This document shows, in pieces, positions 15,984 to 24,425 of a stretch of DNA of 33,685 nucleotides (positions within the stretch are counted from its first letter, which is position 1; each line of letters starts with the position of its first letter). The stretch is from positions 1 to 33,685 of the forward strand of contig CAMYXQ010000001.1 of assembly GCA_947303105.1 (NCBI GenBank), in the 5' to 3' direction. The notes beneath the pieces were generated by a model. The model made no database searches. It was not told the origin of the DNA and saw nothing but the letters and a program-made list of their open reading frames with translations. The DNA is from an uncultured Caryophanales bacterium. GTDB lineage: Bacteria; Bacillota_I; Bacilli_A; RFN20; CAG-826. Position numbers and translations under genes: made by a program.

Positions 15984-16895
15984 ATGAGAATTAACCCAGA
16001 AGTCCAAAAAGCCCTTAACGAAGGCCGCCCCGTCGTCGCTTTGGAAAGCACGATCATTTCCCATGGGATGCCTTACCCAAAGAATGTTGAAACCGCACTG
16101 CGGGTTGAGGCCGTCGTGCGTGAGCACGGCGCCATCCCGGCAACAATGGGCATTATCGACGGTGTTCCGATTGTCGGAATGTCGCCCGAGGAAATCGAAG
16201 AGTTCGGCAAGAGGAAAGACATCGCCAAAGTCTCTAAAAGAGACTTACCAATCGTTGTCGCTAAGAAAGAGTGGGGCGCCACAACCGTATCTGGGACGAT
16301 TTTGATGGCCGCCAAAGCCGGCATTCGTTTCTTTGTCACTGGCGGGATCGGCGGCGTTCATCGCGGCGCATCGGAAACCTTTGATATCTCTCGCGACTTA
16401 TATGAGTTGGCAGACGAGCCCGTCACAGTCATCTGCGCTGGCGCGAAAGCGATCCTCGATATCCCCAAGACCTTAGAGGTTTTGGAAACCAACGGAGTGA
16501 CCGTTCTTTCATACAAATCCCCACATTTTGCCAACTTCTATTGCGTGGATTCGGGTTATCCGGTTGACGGCGTCTTCGAAACGCCCGAAGAGGCGGCCGC
16601 GATTGTGCGCGCCAAAGAAGAATTCGGTCTTAAAGGCGGAATTCTGATTAGTAACCCTTGCCCGGCGGAGTTCGCCCTTCCCCACGAGGAAATCGACCAC
16701 ATCATCGATGAGGCCGTGAGGGCGGCCGACGCGCGCCCCTTCGCCGCCGGGAAAGACATCACCCCGTTCTTGCTCAGCTACATTGCCGAACGGACGGGAG
16801 GAGAGTCCCTGGATACCAACATCCATCTCGTGTTGAACAACGCCGCTCTTGGCGCCGAAATAGCCAAAGCCTATTGGGAAGGAGGTAAGAAATGA
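15984..16895 (+). CDS. psuG: Pseudouridine-5'-phosphate glycosidase
   Basis: 303 residues, the normal length for PsuG, which reversibly splits pseudouridine 5'-phosphate into uracil and ribose 5-phosphate in RNA salvage. Family blocks visible are VALESTIISHGMPYPKN near the N-terminus, VSKRDLP, WGATTVSGTILMA, FVTGGIGGVHRGA, AGAKAILDIPKTLEVLET and NPCPAEFALP. AAAAAGGAG precedes the ATG at 15984. The usual partner, pseudouridine kinase PsuK, and a transporter are not adjacent. It overlaps the downstream regulator by four bases (ATGA), and the unshifted frame of the upstream ATPase would overlap its start, so it sits fully inside the operon. Confidence 0.95.
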   Translation: MRINPEVQKALNEGRPVVALESTIISHGMPYPKNVETALRVEAVVREHGAIPATMGIIDGVPIVGMSPEEIEEFGKRKDIAKVSKRDLPIVVAKKEWGATTVSGTILMAAKAGIRFFVTGGIGGVHRGASETFDISRDLYELADEPVTVICAGAKAILDIPKTLEVLETNGVTVLSYKSPHFANFYCVDSGYPVDGVFETPEEAAAIVRAKEEFGLKGGILISNPCPAEFALPHEEIDHIIDEAVRAADARPFAAGKDITPFLLSYIAERTGGESLDTNIHLVLNNAALGAEIAKAYWEGGKK

Positions 16896-17452
16896 CCACG
16901 GAAGCAAAACTGAAAAACGCTCTCCGAGAGGCGATGCAGACGCAGCCCCTCTCAGAGATTAATGTCACCCTCCTTTGTGAGAGATGCCACTGCCATCGCC
17001 AAACTTTCTACTATCACTATCAGGATATGTATGATCTCTTGGCAGCGATCTTCCTCACGGAAGATATTTCCGAATTGGAAATGACCAAGACCGTTATTGA
17101 GGCCCTTGATGCCATTCTCCATTATTGCAAAAAGAACTTCGTCTTCTTGCGGAGCGCTTACGCTTCCGCCGCCAGCGAATTCGTCGACGATTTCCTTTAT
17201 AGCAAAATCATGCTGAAGGTCTTCAACATCTTCTTGATGGAAGATCGTTTCGGTCTTGAGAAGGAAGAATACCGCACCTTGAGCAGGAGATATTCCAAGT
17301 TCATCAGCAACGAATTGTCCTACTGGCTCAAGAACACGTCGGTAACCCCAGCTCGTTTCGAAAAGAACTTAAAACGCTTTATCGTTGCCTCTGAGCACGA
17401 AGTGCTCCCGGGTTTAGCCAAACAGATTTATGAGGAGAAGAACAAGAAATGA
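16892..17452 (+). CDS. TetR/AcrR-family transcriptional regulator
   Basis: 186 residues. The first 50 residues form a TetR helix-turn-helix: LSEINVTLLCERCHCHRQTFYYHYQDMYDLLAAIF, with the YYHYQDMYDL recognition-helix region typical of the family. The remaining all-helical domain resembles the C-terminal domain of DhaS-type regulators and would hold the ligand pocket. It overlaps psuG upstream and the dehydrogenase downstream by four bases each, so it probably controls this operon or the dehydrogenase. The inducer is unknown. Confidence 0.85.
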   Translation: MTTEAKLKNALREAMQTQPLSEINVTLLCERCHCHRQTFYYHYQDMYDLLAAIFLTEDISELEMTKTVIEALDAILHYCKKNFVFLRSAYASAASEFVDDFLYSKIMLKVFNIFLMEDRFGLEKEEYRTLSRRYSKFISNELSYWLKNTSVTPARFEKNLKRFIVASEHEVLPGLAKQIYEEKNKK

Positions 17453-18627
17453 TGGATTTTGATTTTGTTTCCCCAACCCAAATTGTTTTTGGGAAAGACG
17501 CCGAAAAGAAAGCCGGCGCGTTGATTGAAAGTTACGGCTTTTCAAAAATCATGCTTGTCCACAGCGGCGGCTCTGCCGTCCGTTCCGGCCTAATTGATCG
17601 CGTAAAAGAAGATTTAAAACAACACAATATCGCCTATGTTGAGGTTTCTGGCGTTCGCCCAAACCCCGAAAAGGACGTTGTTGTGAAAGGCTTGAAGCTT
17701 GCCCATGAAGAAGAAATCGAAATGTTGCTCGCCGTTGGCGGCGGCTCGGTCATCGACACCGCGAAGTCTATTGCCGTCAACTTCTTCTATGACGGTGATC
17801 CAATGGACATCCACCGCAAGCTTGCCCAGCCGGTTGCCGCTTTGCCCGTTGGTGTGATTCTCACAATCGCCGCGGCGGGAAGCGAATTATCAAATTCCGC
17901 GGTCCTCACCGACCCGGCGATCACCGTTAAAAGCGGCCTTCGGAGCGACCTCGTTCGACCGATCTTTGCTTTGGAAAACCCAGAGCTCACCTTTGGTGTT
18001 CCGCCTTATCAGACCGCGGCGGGCATTGTCGATATGATGATGCACAGCATGGAACGTTATTTCAATCCGTCCTGTCCGTTCCAATTCTCCGATGACTTGG
18101 CTTTGGCCATCTGCAAGAGCGTTTACAAAGCCGGTGTGCGCGCCATGGAAGACCCGTGTGACTACGACGCTCGCGGAGCGCTCATGGTCTTGTCTGGCTA
18201 TGCGCACAACGGAATCACCGGGCTCGGCAAAAACAACACCTTCACGGTTCACGCTTTGGAGCATATTCTCAGCGCATATAACCACGACGTCACCCATGGC
18301 GCCGGCATCGCCGTCTGCTATTTGGGCTGGGCCAAAACGTATTACAAGGATCCGCAACTTCAAAAGAAGTTGGCTGACTTTGCGCGCTTCCTTTTCGATT
18401 TAAATATCGAAGATGATGAAAAAGCGGCTATAATTGGCATCGACCGGATGGAATCGTTCTACAAAACGATTGGCATGCCCGTTACCCTGAGGGAACTCGG
18501 GTTTATCGAAAGCGATTTGGCGCTTCTGGCGGATCTGGCAACAGGCAAGGGTACACGTGTGGTTGGCGCTTGCCCGCAACCACTGGATCGCGAAGCGGTT
18601 TTACGCGTCTACAAAGAGTGTTTCTAG
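17449..18627 (+). CDS. Iron-containing alcohol dehydrogenase (BdhA/YqhD-like)
   Basis: 392 residues, a group III metal-dependent alcohol dehydrogenase that interconverts aldehydes or ketones and alcohols with NAD(P)H. Seen: the dinucleotide motif GGGSVIDTAKSIA, and the metal ligands in GIVDMMMHSMERYF (Asp and His), HALEHIL and HDVTHGAGIAV (two His). The pattern is closest to butanol dehydrogenase/YqhD members, which detoxify aldehydes or finish fermentation. Starts at 17449 and 17452 are both possible; 17449 overlaps the regulator's stop as ATGA. Its TAG stop is part of the next gene's Shine-Dalgarno (TAGGAGGT). Its neighbour TetR may sense its substrate. Confidence 0.93.
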   Translation: MMDFDFVSPTQIVFGKDAEKKAGALIESYGFSKIMLVHSGGSAVRSGLIDRVKEDLKQHNIAYVEVSGVRPNPEKDVVVKGLKLAHEEEIEMLLAVGGGSVIDTAKSIAVNFFYDGDPMDIHRKLAQPVAALPVGVILTIAAAGSELSNSAVLTDPAITVKSGLRSDLVRPIFALENPELTFGVPPYQTAAGIVDMMMHSMERYFNPSCPFQFSDDLALAICKSVYKAGVRAMEDPCDYDARGALMVLSGYAHNGITGLGKNNTFTVHALEHILSAYNHDVTHGAGIAVCYLGWAKTYYKDPQLQKKLADFARFLFDLNIEDDEKAAIIGIDRMESFYKTIGMPVTLRELGFIESDLALLADLATGKGTRVVGACPQPLDREAVLRVYKECF

Positions 18628-18637
18628 GAGGTAACCT

Positions 18638-19870
18638 ATGAAGAAAAACGAATCGTTGGGCTACATCATCTACATCGCAATGCTGGCGGTTGCCGTCGTT
18701 GTCGGTTTCGTCGTCATCCGACCCGACTTCCAAAGCGACTACGCCAAAGATCTCACTATGCACCCCGCCGCCATCACGGTGTTATCCATCGTCGTTGGTG
18801 TTATCTTGACCGCCCTGTTCTTGGAGATCGGTCACGTTATCGGTGCGAAAATCGGCAAATACAAAATCGACTCAGTCATCGTTCTTGGCGCTGGCTTTAA
18901 AACCAAAAAATCCGGCAAAAAGCGCATGACTTTCTCCGGTTTTGACGGTTTAAGCGGCGAAACGGTCATCGTTCCTAAGGATGTTCATAAGTCCGATCCC
19001 CGCCATTACACCTGGTTTTCCAATCTCTTCCTTTTGCTCGAAGTCATCATCTGCGTCGTCTTGATCGTCTATGGTGCGCAAGGCTCCAAACAGTTCTGGC
19101 TCAAGATCGCGGGAGAAGTCGTTTTGACCATCGACATCATGGTCCTTGTCTACAACATTTTCCCGGCTCCGTTGGATAGCAAAAACGACGGATACCTTTT
19201 CCGAATCCTCAACACCAAAGCGAATCGCGAAGCTTACAACTATATGCTTAAGGCTTCTAACGACATCGCCAACGGCCGCGAGCCGGAAGAACTTCCGATC
19301 TATGATGAAGTTACCGATTTTACCGCTTCGGTGAATGACGTCGCTTTGTATAACCGTCTTCAGAAACGCGACTTCGAAGGCGCGGTTGAAGTTCTCGATA
19401 AGACAATTTCTTCAAAGAAGAAAGTTTCTGCCGTCGTGTACCAAACCGCCCTCTTCCAGAAGATGGCGATTTATGTAATCACCAAGTCCGAAGACGAAGC
19501 GAGAGAGTTCTATCTTGCCATGAGTCTGGAAGACAAGAAGCACATGGCCGCCCTCAATACCGCCCAAGCGGTTCGCGCCTACATCTTGGTCAACGCCATC
19601 CTTGAAGGATCTGAATCGGAAACCGCCGCCGGTCTTGAAAGAGCCAATGGCCGCATCCACAAACTCCCGGCCGATAAGAAAGAAATCGAAAAAGAACTCC
19701 TTGTCGACGCGATGAAACTCATCCACGAGAAACACCCCGACTGGGACTTCTCGGATCTCTCGGCTTGGAATCAAGTGTTCGGCGAACCGGAGGAACCCGA
19801 AGAGGAAGCCCCGGCCGAAGAACCGCAGGAACAACCCGAAAACGAATCCGAGAAAACCCCTGAAGAATAA
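18638..19870 (+). CDS. M50-like membrane protein with a degenerate protease site
   Basis: 410 residues. Membrane helices lie near residues 8-28, 42-70, 103-128 and 150-175, followed by a soluble helical domain of about 200 residues and an acidic Glu/Pro tail. The second helix reads FLEIGHVIGAKIGKY, like the site-2-protease motif HExGHxxxAK, but the first His is Leu62; Glu63 and His66 remain. The fourth helix ends NIFPAPLDSKNDGY (173-186), like the M50 NxxPxxxxDG motif with Asp184. This suggests an inactive or altered intramembrane metalloprotease relative. A strong Shine-Dalgarno overlaps the previous stop. It is the last gene of the operon, closed by the terminator at 19885. Function unknown. 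Confidence 0.7.
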   Translation: MKKNESLGYIIYIAMLAVAVVVGFVVIRPDFQSDYAKDLTMHPAAITVLSIVVGVILTALFLEIGHVIGAKIGKYKIDSVIVLGAGFKTKKSGKKRMTFSGFDGLSGETVIVPKDVHKSDPRHYTWFSNLFLLLEVIICVVLIVYGAQGSKQFWLKIAGEVVLTIDIMVLVYNIFPAPLDSKNDGYLFRILNTKANREAYNYMLKASNDIANGREPEELPIYDEVTDFTASVNDVALYNRLQKRDFEGAVEVLDKTISSKKKVSAVVYQTALFQKMAIYVITKSEDEAREFYLAMSLEDKKHMAALNTAQAVRAYILVNAILEGSESETAAGLERANGRIHKLPADKKEIEKELLVDAMKLIHEKHPDWDFSDLSAWNQVFGEPEEPEEEAPAEEPQEQPENESEKTPEE

Positions 19871-19884
19871 GCGATATTCAAAAC

Positions 19885-19909
19885 AAAACCGGCGATTTGC
19901 CGGTTTTTT
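19885..19909. terminator. Bidirectional terminator between converging transcripts
   Basis: AAAACCGGC (19885-19893), loop GATTT, GCCGG plus six T (19899-19909). On the reverse strand the same stem is followed by TTTTGTTTTG, so it can end both the six-gene operon and the minus-strand AbiEi-like gene, whose stop codon overlaps its edge. Confidence 0.88.
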
Positions 19910-20531
19910 AATGTTTCCACATCAGCTTGTATAGGCCGCTGGATAAGAGGATTCTTGAGGTTTTCCCAGGGAAATTCGGAAGGACGGAAATCGCGTCTGG
20001 CGCGCTTAGATGTCTTTCTCTCACGTGGTTCGCTAGCAACGTATGATTCTTTTTCAAATCAGCCGGAGATGCCTGGGTGAGGTAAGTCAAGAAGGACACC
20101 ATTTCAACGTTGCCCGTCGTAACTTTGACGTACGGCTTTCTCAAAATGACGCGACGGCCATATTGGTAAACGGACTTTTTGCCCGATGTGATTTTGTTGG
20201 AAACGATTTCCAGGTTTTCTTTCGGGAATCCTTTATGGAGTAGCCCATCGATATAACCCTGCCCGGCAATGAAGCCGTTGATCTTTTTGCCCCAGCCCAA
20301 ATAACGGTAACGGAGGAATTGCTCATTGAGGTCGTCTTCGGATAAGTGGCCTGAGTTAATGACATAGATGCCATAAGCCACCCTCTCGATTTGCCCCTTC
20401 TTCGCCAAACGCGACAAAGCTTCTTTTAAAGCGTCCGGACTTTCCTCCCGGAATTGACGGACGTCCTCTAAAGAGAACACAACGTCGGTCCCCAGGGTTT
20501 GTTTGATCTGCATGTATAACGATTTTGCCAT
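19908..20531 (-). CDS. AbiEi-like / DUF6088-type wHTH protein, orphan
   Basis: 207 residues. The N-terminal 70 residues form a winged helix-turn-helix (FSLEDVRQFREESPDALKEALSRLAKKGQIERVAYGIYVI) like the AbiEi antitoxin domain and DUF6088 proteins. The C-terminal part, with GFIAGQGYIDGLL and YQYGRRVILRKPYVKVTTGNVEMVSFL, fits the same family. AbiEi represses its own operon and neutralises the nucleotidyltransferase toxin AbiEii, normally encoded just downstream. Here only a terminator and an opposite-strand gene lie downstream, so no toxin partner is present. It may be a solitary regulator or a remnant. Its start at 20531 has no Shine-Dalgarno; a TATCAT lies six bases upstream. Confidence 0.72.
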   Translation of the reverse strand: MAKSLYMQIKQTLGTDVVFSLEDVRQFREESPDALKEALSRLAKKGQIERVAYGIYVINSGHLSEDDLNEQFLRYRYLGWGKKINGFIAGQGYIDGLLHKGFPKENLEIVSNKITSGKKSVYQYGRRVILRKPYVKVTTGNVEMVSFLTYLTQASPADLKKNHTLLANHVRERHLSAPDAISVLPNFPGKTSRILLSSGLYKLMWKH

Positions 20532-20537
20532 AACAAA

Positions 20538-20543
20538 ATGATA
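20538..20543 (-). promoter_or_regulatory. Possible -10 of a leaderless promoter for the AbiEi-like gene
   Basis: On the minus strand TATCAT stands six bases before the ATG, within an A/T-rich gap and without a Shine-Dalgarno. TTGTTA lies about 19 bases upstream as a weak -35. Confidence 0.4.
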
Positions 20544-20598
20544 CTAATTAAAAGTATAAAAGTAACAAAAATGTTTGAATTTGATAGATTTTGTCGAA

Positions 20599-21921
20599 CT
20601 ATTTTCCACCAATATTCATGGAAGAAACATAGACATCGGGGCAGTTGATCGAAGAAGACATCAGTTTGTTGCGGTCATCAACCTCTTTGATGGACCGGAA
20701 CATTTTCAATAAGTTCCCGCTTAAGGTAATGAGGTTCAAAGGTTCGGCGACCTTGCCATCCCGGATACGGAAGCCTTCGGCTTGGCAGGAGAAATCGCCC
20801 GAACGGATGTTCATCCCGGTTCCTAACCCCGCGAGTTCGGTGATATAGACGCCGTCTTTGATCGGCAGGATCATGTCATCGAATGATTTTTTGCCCGGCT
20901 TCACAACAACGTTGGCGAAGCTGACATCGAAACGGCTGCCGGTCCATGCGCCGTTGCCGGTGGGTTCAACCCCGGCCTTCTTGGCGGTTTCGCGGTTATG
21001 GAAATAAGTTTGGAGCACGCCATGTTTCAAAACGGTCTTGTTTTGGGTGGCGACGCCCTCGTCGTCGAAGTAGGTGAAGAAGATATTCTTCTCCAGCGGT
21101 TTTTCATAGACCGTCAACTTGCTGGAAGCGACTCTTTCGCCTAATTTATCCACCAAGAAAGACGAATGTCTTTGAATCTCTTCTGCCGAGCAAGCATCGA
21201 GGAAGAACGCCAGCAATTCAGCAAAAACGGTTCGGTCTAAGACGGTCGGATATTTGCCGCTTTCGCAAGGCTCGCCGGAGAACTTCTCCGTAGCCCGCTC
21301 CGCCACTTTTTTGACAAATAAATCTTCGTCGAATTTCGCGAGGTCGGAACCGATTTCCACGCCATAAGAGGTTTTGGTTTCGTCTCCGTTTTTGGCAACG
21401 ATCTCGGCGAAGAGGAAAAAATAGCAGCCCTTCTCCTTTAAACGCAGCCCAAAGGAATTCGAGAATTCTTTGCTGATATCGATTTCCTGGTAACGGACAT
21501 CTGCGACTTCGGAGATGCGTTCATCGGCGGCGAGAAGCTTTGCTTCCAATCTTTTTGCCAAGGCAATTTTGTCTTCTGCGGAGACCGACAAAACCGATGG
21601 GTCGTACACATTCTTTTTGTGATACTTTGGGCTGCCTTCGAAGATGGAGGCCTCCTCCTCTTTTTCAATGACCGCGGAGGTTTCTTTGATACCCTTTGCC
21701 AAGAAACGGAAAGCCTCTTTTGTGTCGCTTTCGGCGCGGCAGCTTCCAAGCTTGCCGTTATAGACGCCGATCGCGGAAACGGATTGGGTCTCGCTGATGG
21801 TATAAGAATCAATTTCGGTATGGAAAATCGAGAAACCGAACCGACGGAGTTTCACGATGGAGATCTGGCTTTGTTCGATCCCCTCGCTTTTGGCGATTTC
21901 GAAAAACGCTTTAGAATTCAT
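20599..21921 (-). CDS. pmbA: TldE/PmbA-type subunit of the TldD/TldE metalloprotease
   Basis: 440 residues. It is the non-catalytic partner that with TldD forms a protease that degrades unfolded peptides and, in some bacteria, processes microcin or other RiPP precursors and CcdA. Family features are the central region with GLGTGMNIRSGDFSCQAEGF and the C-terminal MSSSINCPDVYVSSMNIGGK. The ATG at 21921 overlaps the tldD stop (ATGA) and has AGGAGG at 21931-21936. A longer upstream reading in this frame is the shadow of tldD. It lacks HExxxH, as expected for TldE. Third gene of the araC-tldD-tldE operon. Confidence 0.92.
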   Translation of the reverse strand: MNSKAFFEIAKSEGIEQSQISIVKLRRFGFSIFHTEIDSYTISETQSVSAIGVYNGKLGSCRAESDTKEAFRFLAKGIKETSAVIEKEEEASIFEGSPKYHKKNVYDPSVLSVSAEDKIALAKRLEAKLLAADERISEVADVRYQEIDISKEFSNSFGLRLKEKGCYFFLFAEIVAKNGDETKTSYGVEIGSDLAKFDEDLFVKKVAERATEKFSGEPCESGKYPTVLDRTVFAELLAFFLDACSAEEIQRHSSFLVDKLGERVASSKLTVYEKPLEKNIFFTYFDDEGVATQNKTVLKHGVLQTYFHNRETAKKAGVEPTGNGAWTGSRFDVSFANVVVKPGKKSFDDMILPIKDGVYITELAGLGTGMNIRSGDFSCQAEGFRIRDGKVAEPLNLITLSGNLLKMFRSIKEVDDRNKLMSSSINCPDVYVSSMNIGGK

Positions 21922-23324
21922 TCTAACTTTCCTCCTCTGCCACCGACGGTGATCTCTTTTAAGCGGATGGTCGGCTGACCGACATTCACGGGAATCAAGC
22001 CGGATGCCGCGCCGCAGTTCCCCTGGCCAAGACATAAGTCATTGCCAACGCGATCGATATTCATAAGGACTTCGGATCCCTTGCCGATAAGGGTACAACC
22101 CTTAACCGGTTCGCAGACCTTGCCGTCGCGGATGATATAAGCCTCACTGGCGGAGAAGTTGAATTCCCCGGTCACTGGGTCAACTGACCCACCGCCGAAG
22201 TTAGTGACATAGATACCGAGTTTGGTGTCTTTGATGATGTCTTCGGGGTTGTCCTTACCCGCCGCGATGTATGTGTTGCTCATGCGTGAGGTCGGTTCGA
22301 ATTGGTAATTCTGACGTCTGGATGTGCCGTTGGGCGCCATGTTGATGCGGCGCCCATTGAGGCGATCCACCATGAAACCGACGCAGATGCCATCTTTGAT
22401 CAATTGGTTCTTTTGGCACGGAACACCTTCGGTGTCGATGTTGTTGGAACCCCATTCATTGGGCAAACTTCCGTCATCGTAAGCCGAAACAATCGGTGAA
22501 GCGATCTGTTTGCCGATCGAGTTGCTGAATACAGATAAGCCCTTTGCCGTCGAAGACGCTTCAAGCGGGTGACCGCATGCTTCGTGGAACAAAACGCCGC
22601 CCCAACCATTGGTAATTACCACTGGGAAGCGCCCAGAGGGGCATTCCTTGGCCGAAAGCATCATAATCGCCTTCTCACCCGTCTCCCTGGCGATTCGCCG
22701 CCAGTTGAGCTCGTTTTTGAAGTAATGCCAGCCATCCGCTCTGCCCGGTCCGGAGAAGTAGGACTGAATGTCATTTCCTTCGGCGGCGACCGCGACTAGC
22801 ACCAAACGGCCCCTTTGTTCGTTTGTGACAAAAAGTTTTCCGGTTTCGCCTTCGGCGTTATAGATTTCGATGTCTCTATAAGTGTCCATGAAGATCGTTT
22901 GAATACGAACCAAGCGCGGATCCACGGAACGGATGATTTCCGAAGCCTCTTTCAAGAGGGCGATTTTCTCGGAGAACGGGGTATCGATACACGGATCGTC
23001 AACTTTGTTGACAGCTTTGACTCTTTGCTTGGCGATGGACGCCACCGTAATTTTCCGTTCCTCCGAATATGAAGCAGCGAGTTGATGTGCCAACTGGAGT
23101 AAGCTCTTCGCGGAAACGTCGCTGGTATATCCGTATACGCTTCGGACCCCATTGAGAATGCGGATCCCAACACCAAATAACTGCGGTTTCGCGCTGGATT
23201 CGACAACGCCATTTTCGAGTAAAATACTCGAACTAACCGTTTTCTCAACGTAGATCTCAGCGTAGTCACCGCCGGTGGCCAACGCTTCGTTGAGTACTTT
23301 AATAGCTAAGGATTTTGAAAGCAT
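21918..23324 (-). CDS. tldD: TldD metalloprotease, catalytic subunit
   Basis: 468 residues, normal for TldD. The zinc site HExxxH is seen as HEACGHPLEA with His247, Glu248 and His252. The C-terminal GGGSVDPVTGEFNFSASEAYIIRDGKV block and the GNCGAASGLIPVNVGQPTIR end are typical. With TldE it forms a compartment that cleaves unstructured peptides. The start at 23324 has AAGGAGG immediately upstream. It follows the araC-family gene after 28 bases and overlaps tldE, so the three are transcribed together. No candidate precursor peptide is visible next to it. Confidence 0.95.
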   Translation of the reverse strand: MLSKSLAIKVLNEALATGGDYAEIYVEKTVSSSILLENGVVESSAKPQLFGVGIRILNGVRSVYGYTSDVSAKSLLQLAHQLAASYSEERKITVASIAKQRVKAVNKVDDPCIDTPFSEKIALLKEASEIIRSVDPRLVRIQTIFMDTYRDIEIYNAEGETGKLFVTNEQRGRLVLVAVAAEGNDIQSYFSGPGRADGWHYFKNELNWRRIARETGEKAIMMLSAKECPSGRFPVVITNGWGGVLFHEACGHPLEASSTAKGLSVFSNSIGKQIASPIVSAYDDGSLPNEWGSNNIDTEGVPCQKNQLIKDGICVGFMVDRLNGRRINMAPNGTSRRQNYQFEPTSRMSNTYIAAGKDNPEDIIKDTKLGIYVTNFGGGSVDPVTGEFNFSASEAYIIRDGKVCEPVKGCTLIGKGSEVLMNIDRVGNDLCLGQGNCGAASGLIPVNVGQPTIRLKEITVGGRGGKLE

Positions 23325-23352
23325 ATTTCCTCCTTATGTTCGTTGTGATTGT

Positions 23353-24240
23353 TTAACCGAAGAAATCGGATAACGCATCGAGCGGGTTGTCAGAGTTGCG
23401 CGAAACGGTCGCTTCCAACACATATTGGCCCGGCGTTTTCCCATAAGTTCGTTTGAAAAGCTTAATGAAGTAACTAGATGAAACAAAACCGCATTTTTTC
23501 GCAATGTCGGCAGTAGAGATAACTTGGGCTCCTGAGAGCATTGATTCCGCCATTTCCAGGCGGCGTTGCATGATATATTGCCCAGGGGAAACTTTGATCA
23601 AATCTTGGAAGATGCGAAGACACTCACGCTCTTTGATATCGGCCGCCGCCCCCAAGTCTTTTGTCGTGATTGGCGATGCGATATTTTCATCGATATACCG
23701 CAGCATCAAAACCAATTTCTTTTCAGCCAAACTTGGTTTGCTGATCCTCTGTTTTTTGCCGGCGACAACCTCGCTGAGAATTTGAATGATCTGCAGGAGT
23801 TTAATCGATTCATTCAACAAACTGTATTCAGACTTTTTGTTTATATTAAACAAATCTTTCTCCGCTTGAATTAACCTGCGCCCGATGGAGGATTTTGCTG
23901 AAGCTTTGAAATATTCGACATCCGGACGCGCAAGGATGTCGTCAAGGATTTGGGCGGAAAGCCCATCGCCATAAAAGCCCTTGAAAATCTCGGGTTGGAT
24001 AGAGAGTATTTCTAGGCTTGATGTCTCGGGGACTGAATCAATTGAGAAGAGGGTGTTTGGCGATAAGAAAAGCATCTCGCCGCCCTTAGCCCATACGGTC
24101 TTTTTTAAAGAACGGAACGCGATCTCCCCATTGACGACATAAAGAAGTTTGATCGTATCACAAAACCGCCATTTTCCAGTTTTGAATGGCGATTTTTTGA
24201 GATCGAGATTTCGGCGGTCGATAAACTGAGGCTTTTCCAT
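23353..24240 (-). CDS. AraC-family transcriptional regulator
   Basis: 295 residues. The N-terminal half is a cupin-like sensor (KLLYVVNGEIAFRSLKKTVWAKGGEMLFLSPNT). The C-terminal 100 residues form two helix-turn-helices: ITTKDLGAAADIKERECLRIFQDLIKVSPGQYIMQRRLEMAE, then ISTADIAKKCGFVSSSYFIKLFKRTYGKTPGQY, the classic AraC signature. It is the first gene of a minus-strand operon with tldD and tldE, an uncommon pairing that suggests the protease is under control of a small ligand. The start at 24240 has no Shine-Dalgarno and lies 10 bases after an extended -10. Confidence 0.9.
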   Translation of the reverse strand: MEKPQFIDRRNLDLKKSPFKTGKWRFCDTIKLLYVVNGEIAFRSLKKTVWAKGGEMLFLSPNTLFSIDSVPETSSLEILSIQPEIFKGFYGDGLSAQILDDILARPDVEYFKASAKSSIGRRLIQAEKDLFNINKKSEYSLLNESIKLLQIIQILSEVVAGKKQRISKPSLAEKKLVLMLRYIDENIASPITTKDLGAAADIKERECLRIFQDLIKVSPGQYIMQRRLEMAESMLSGAQVISTADIAKKCGFVSSSYFIKLFKRTYGKTPGQYVLEATVSRNSDNPLDALSDFFG

Positions 24241-24250
24241 TTCTAGACGA

Positions 24251-24259
24251 ATTGTAGCA
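24251..24259 (-). promoter_or_regulatory. Extended -10 promoter of the araC-tldD-tldE operon
   Basis: The minus strand reads TGCTACAAT, an extended -10 (TGn plus TACAAT), ending 10 bases before the regulator's ATG. The mRNA leader would be only about 3-5 bases. The rest of the 269-base divergent gap up to rpmE holds no gene that I can see. Confidence 0.5.
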
Positions 24260-24425
24260 CAAAGGGGATAAAATGCGCCTTTGTTTCACCAAAAAGCGGA
24301 AATTTTCCTATTATTGGTTTTGTTGGTTGCGGTTTTGTTTTATTGCATACAGACCTAATTCGTTGCTTAAAAACAACCGATGAATGCTAATGTTTTCTGT
24401 TTTTGCGAGTTAAAAGACCTTTTTG

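Noticed and set aside
15734..15994. An 86-codon frame as a separate small membrane protein before psuG
   Set aside because: Its first half is a frame shadow, and only the last 35 residues look real. They complete the P-type ATPase last helix, so it is treated as a frameshifted gene end.
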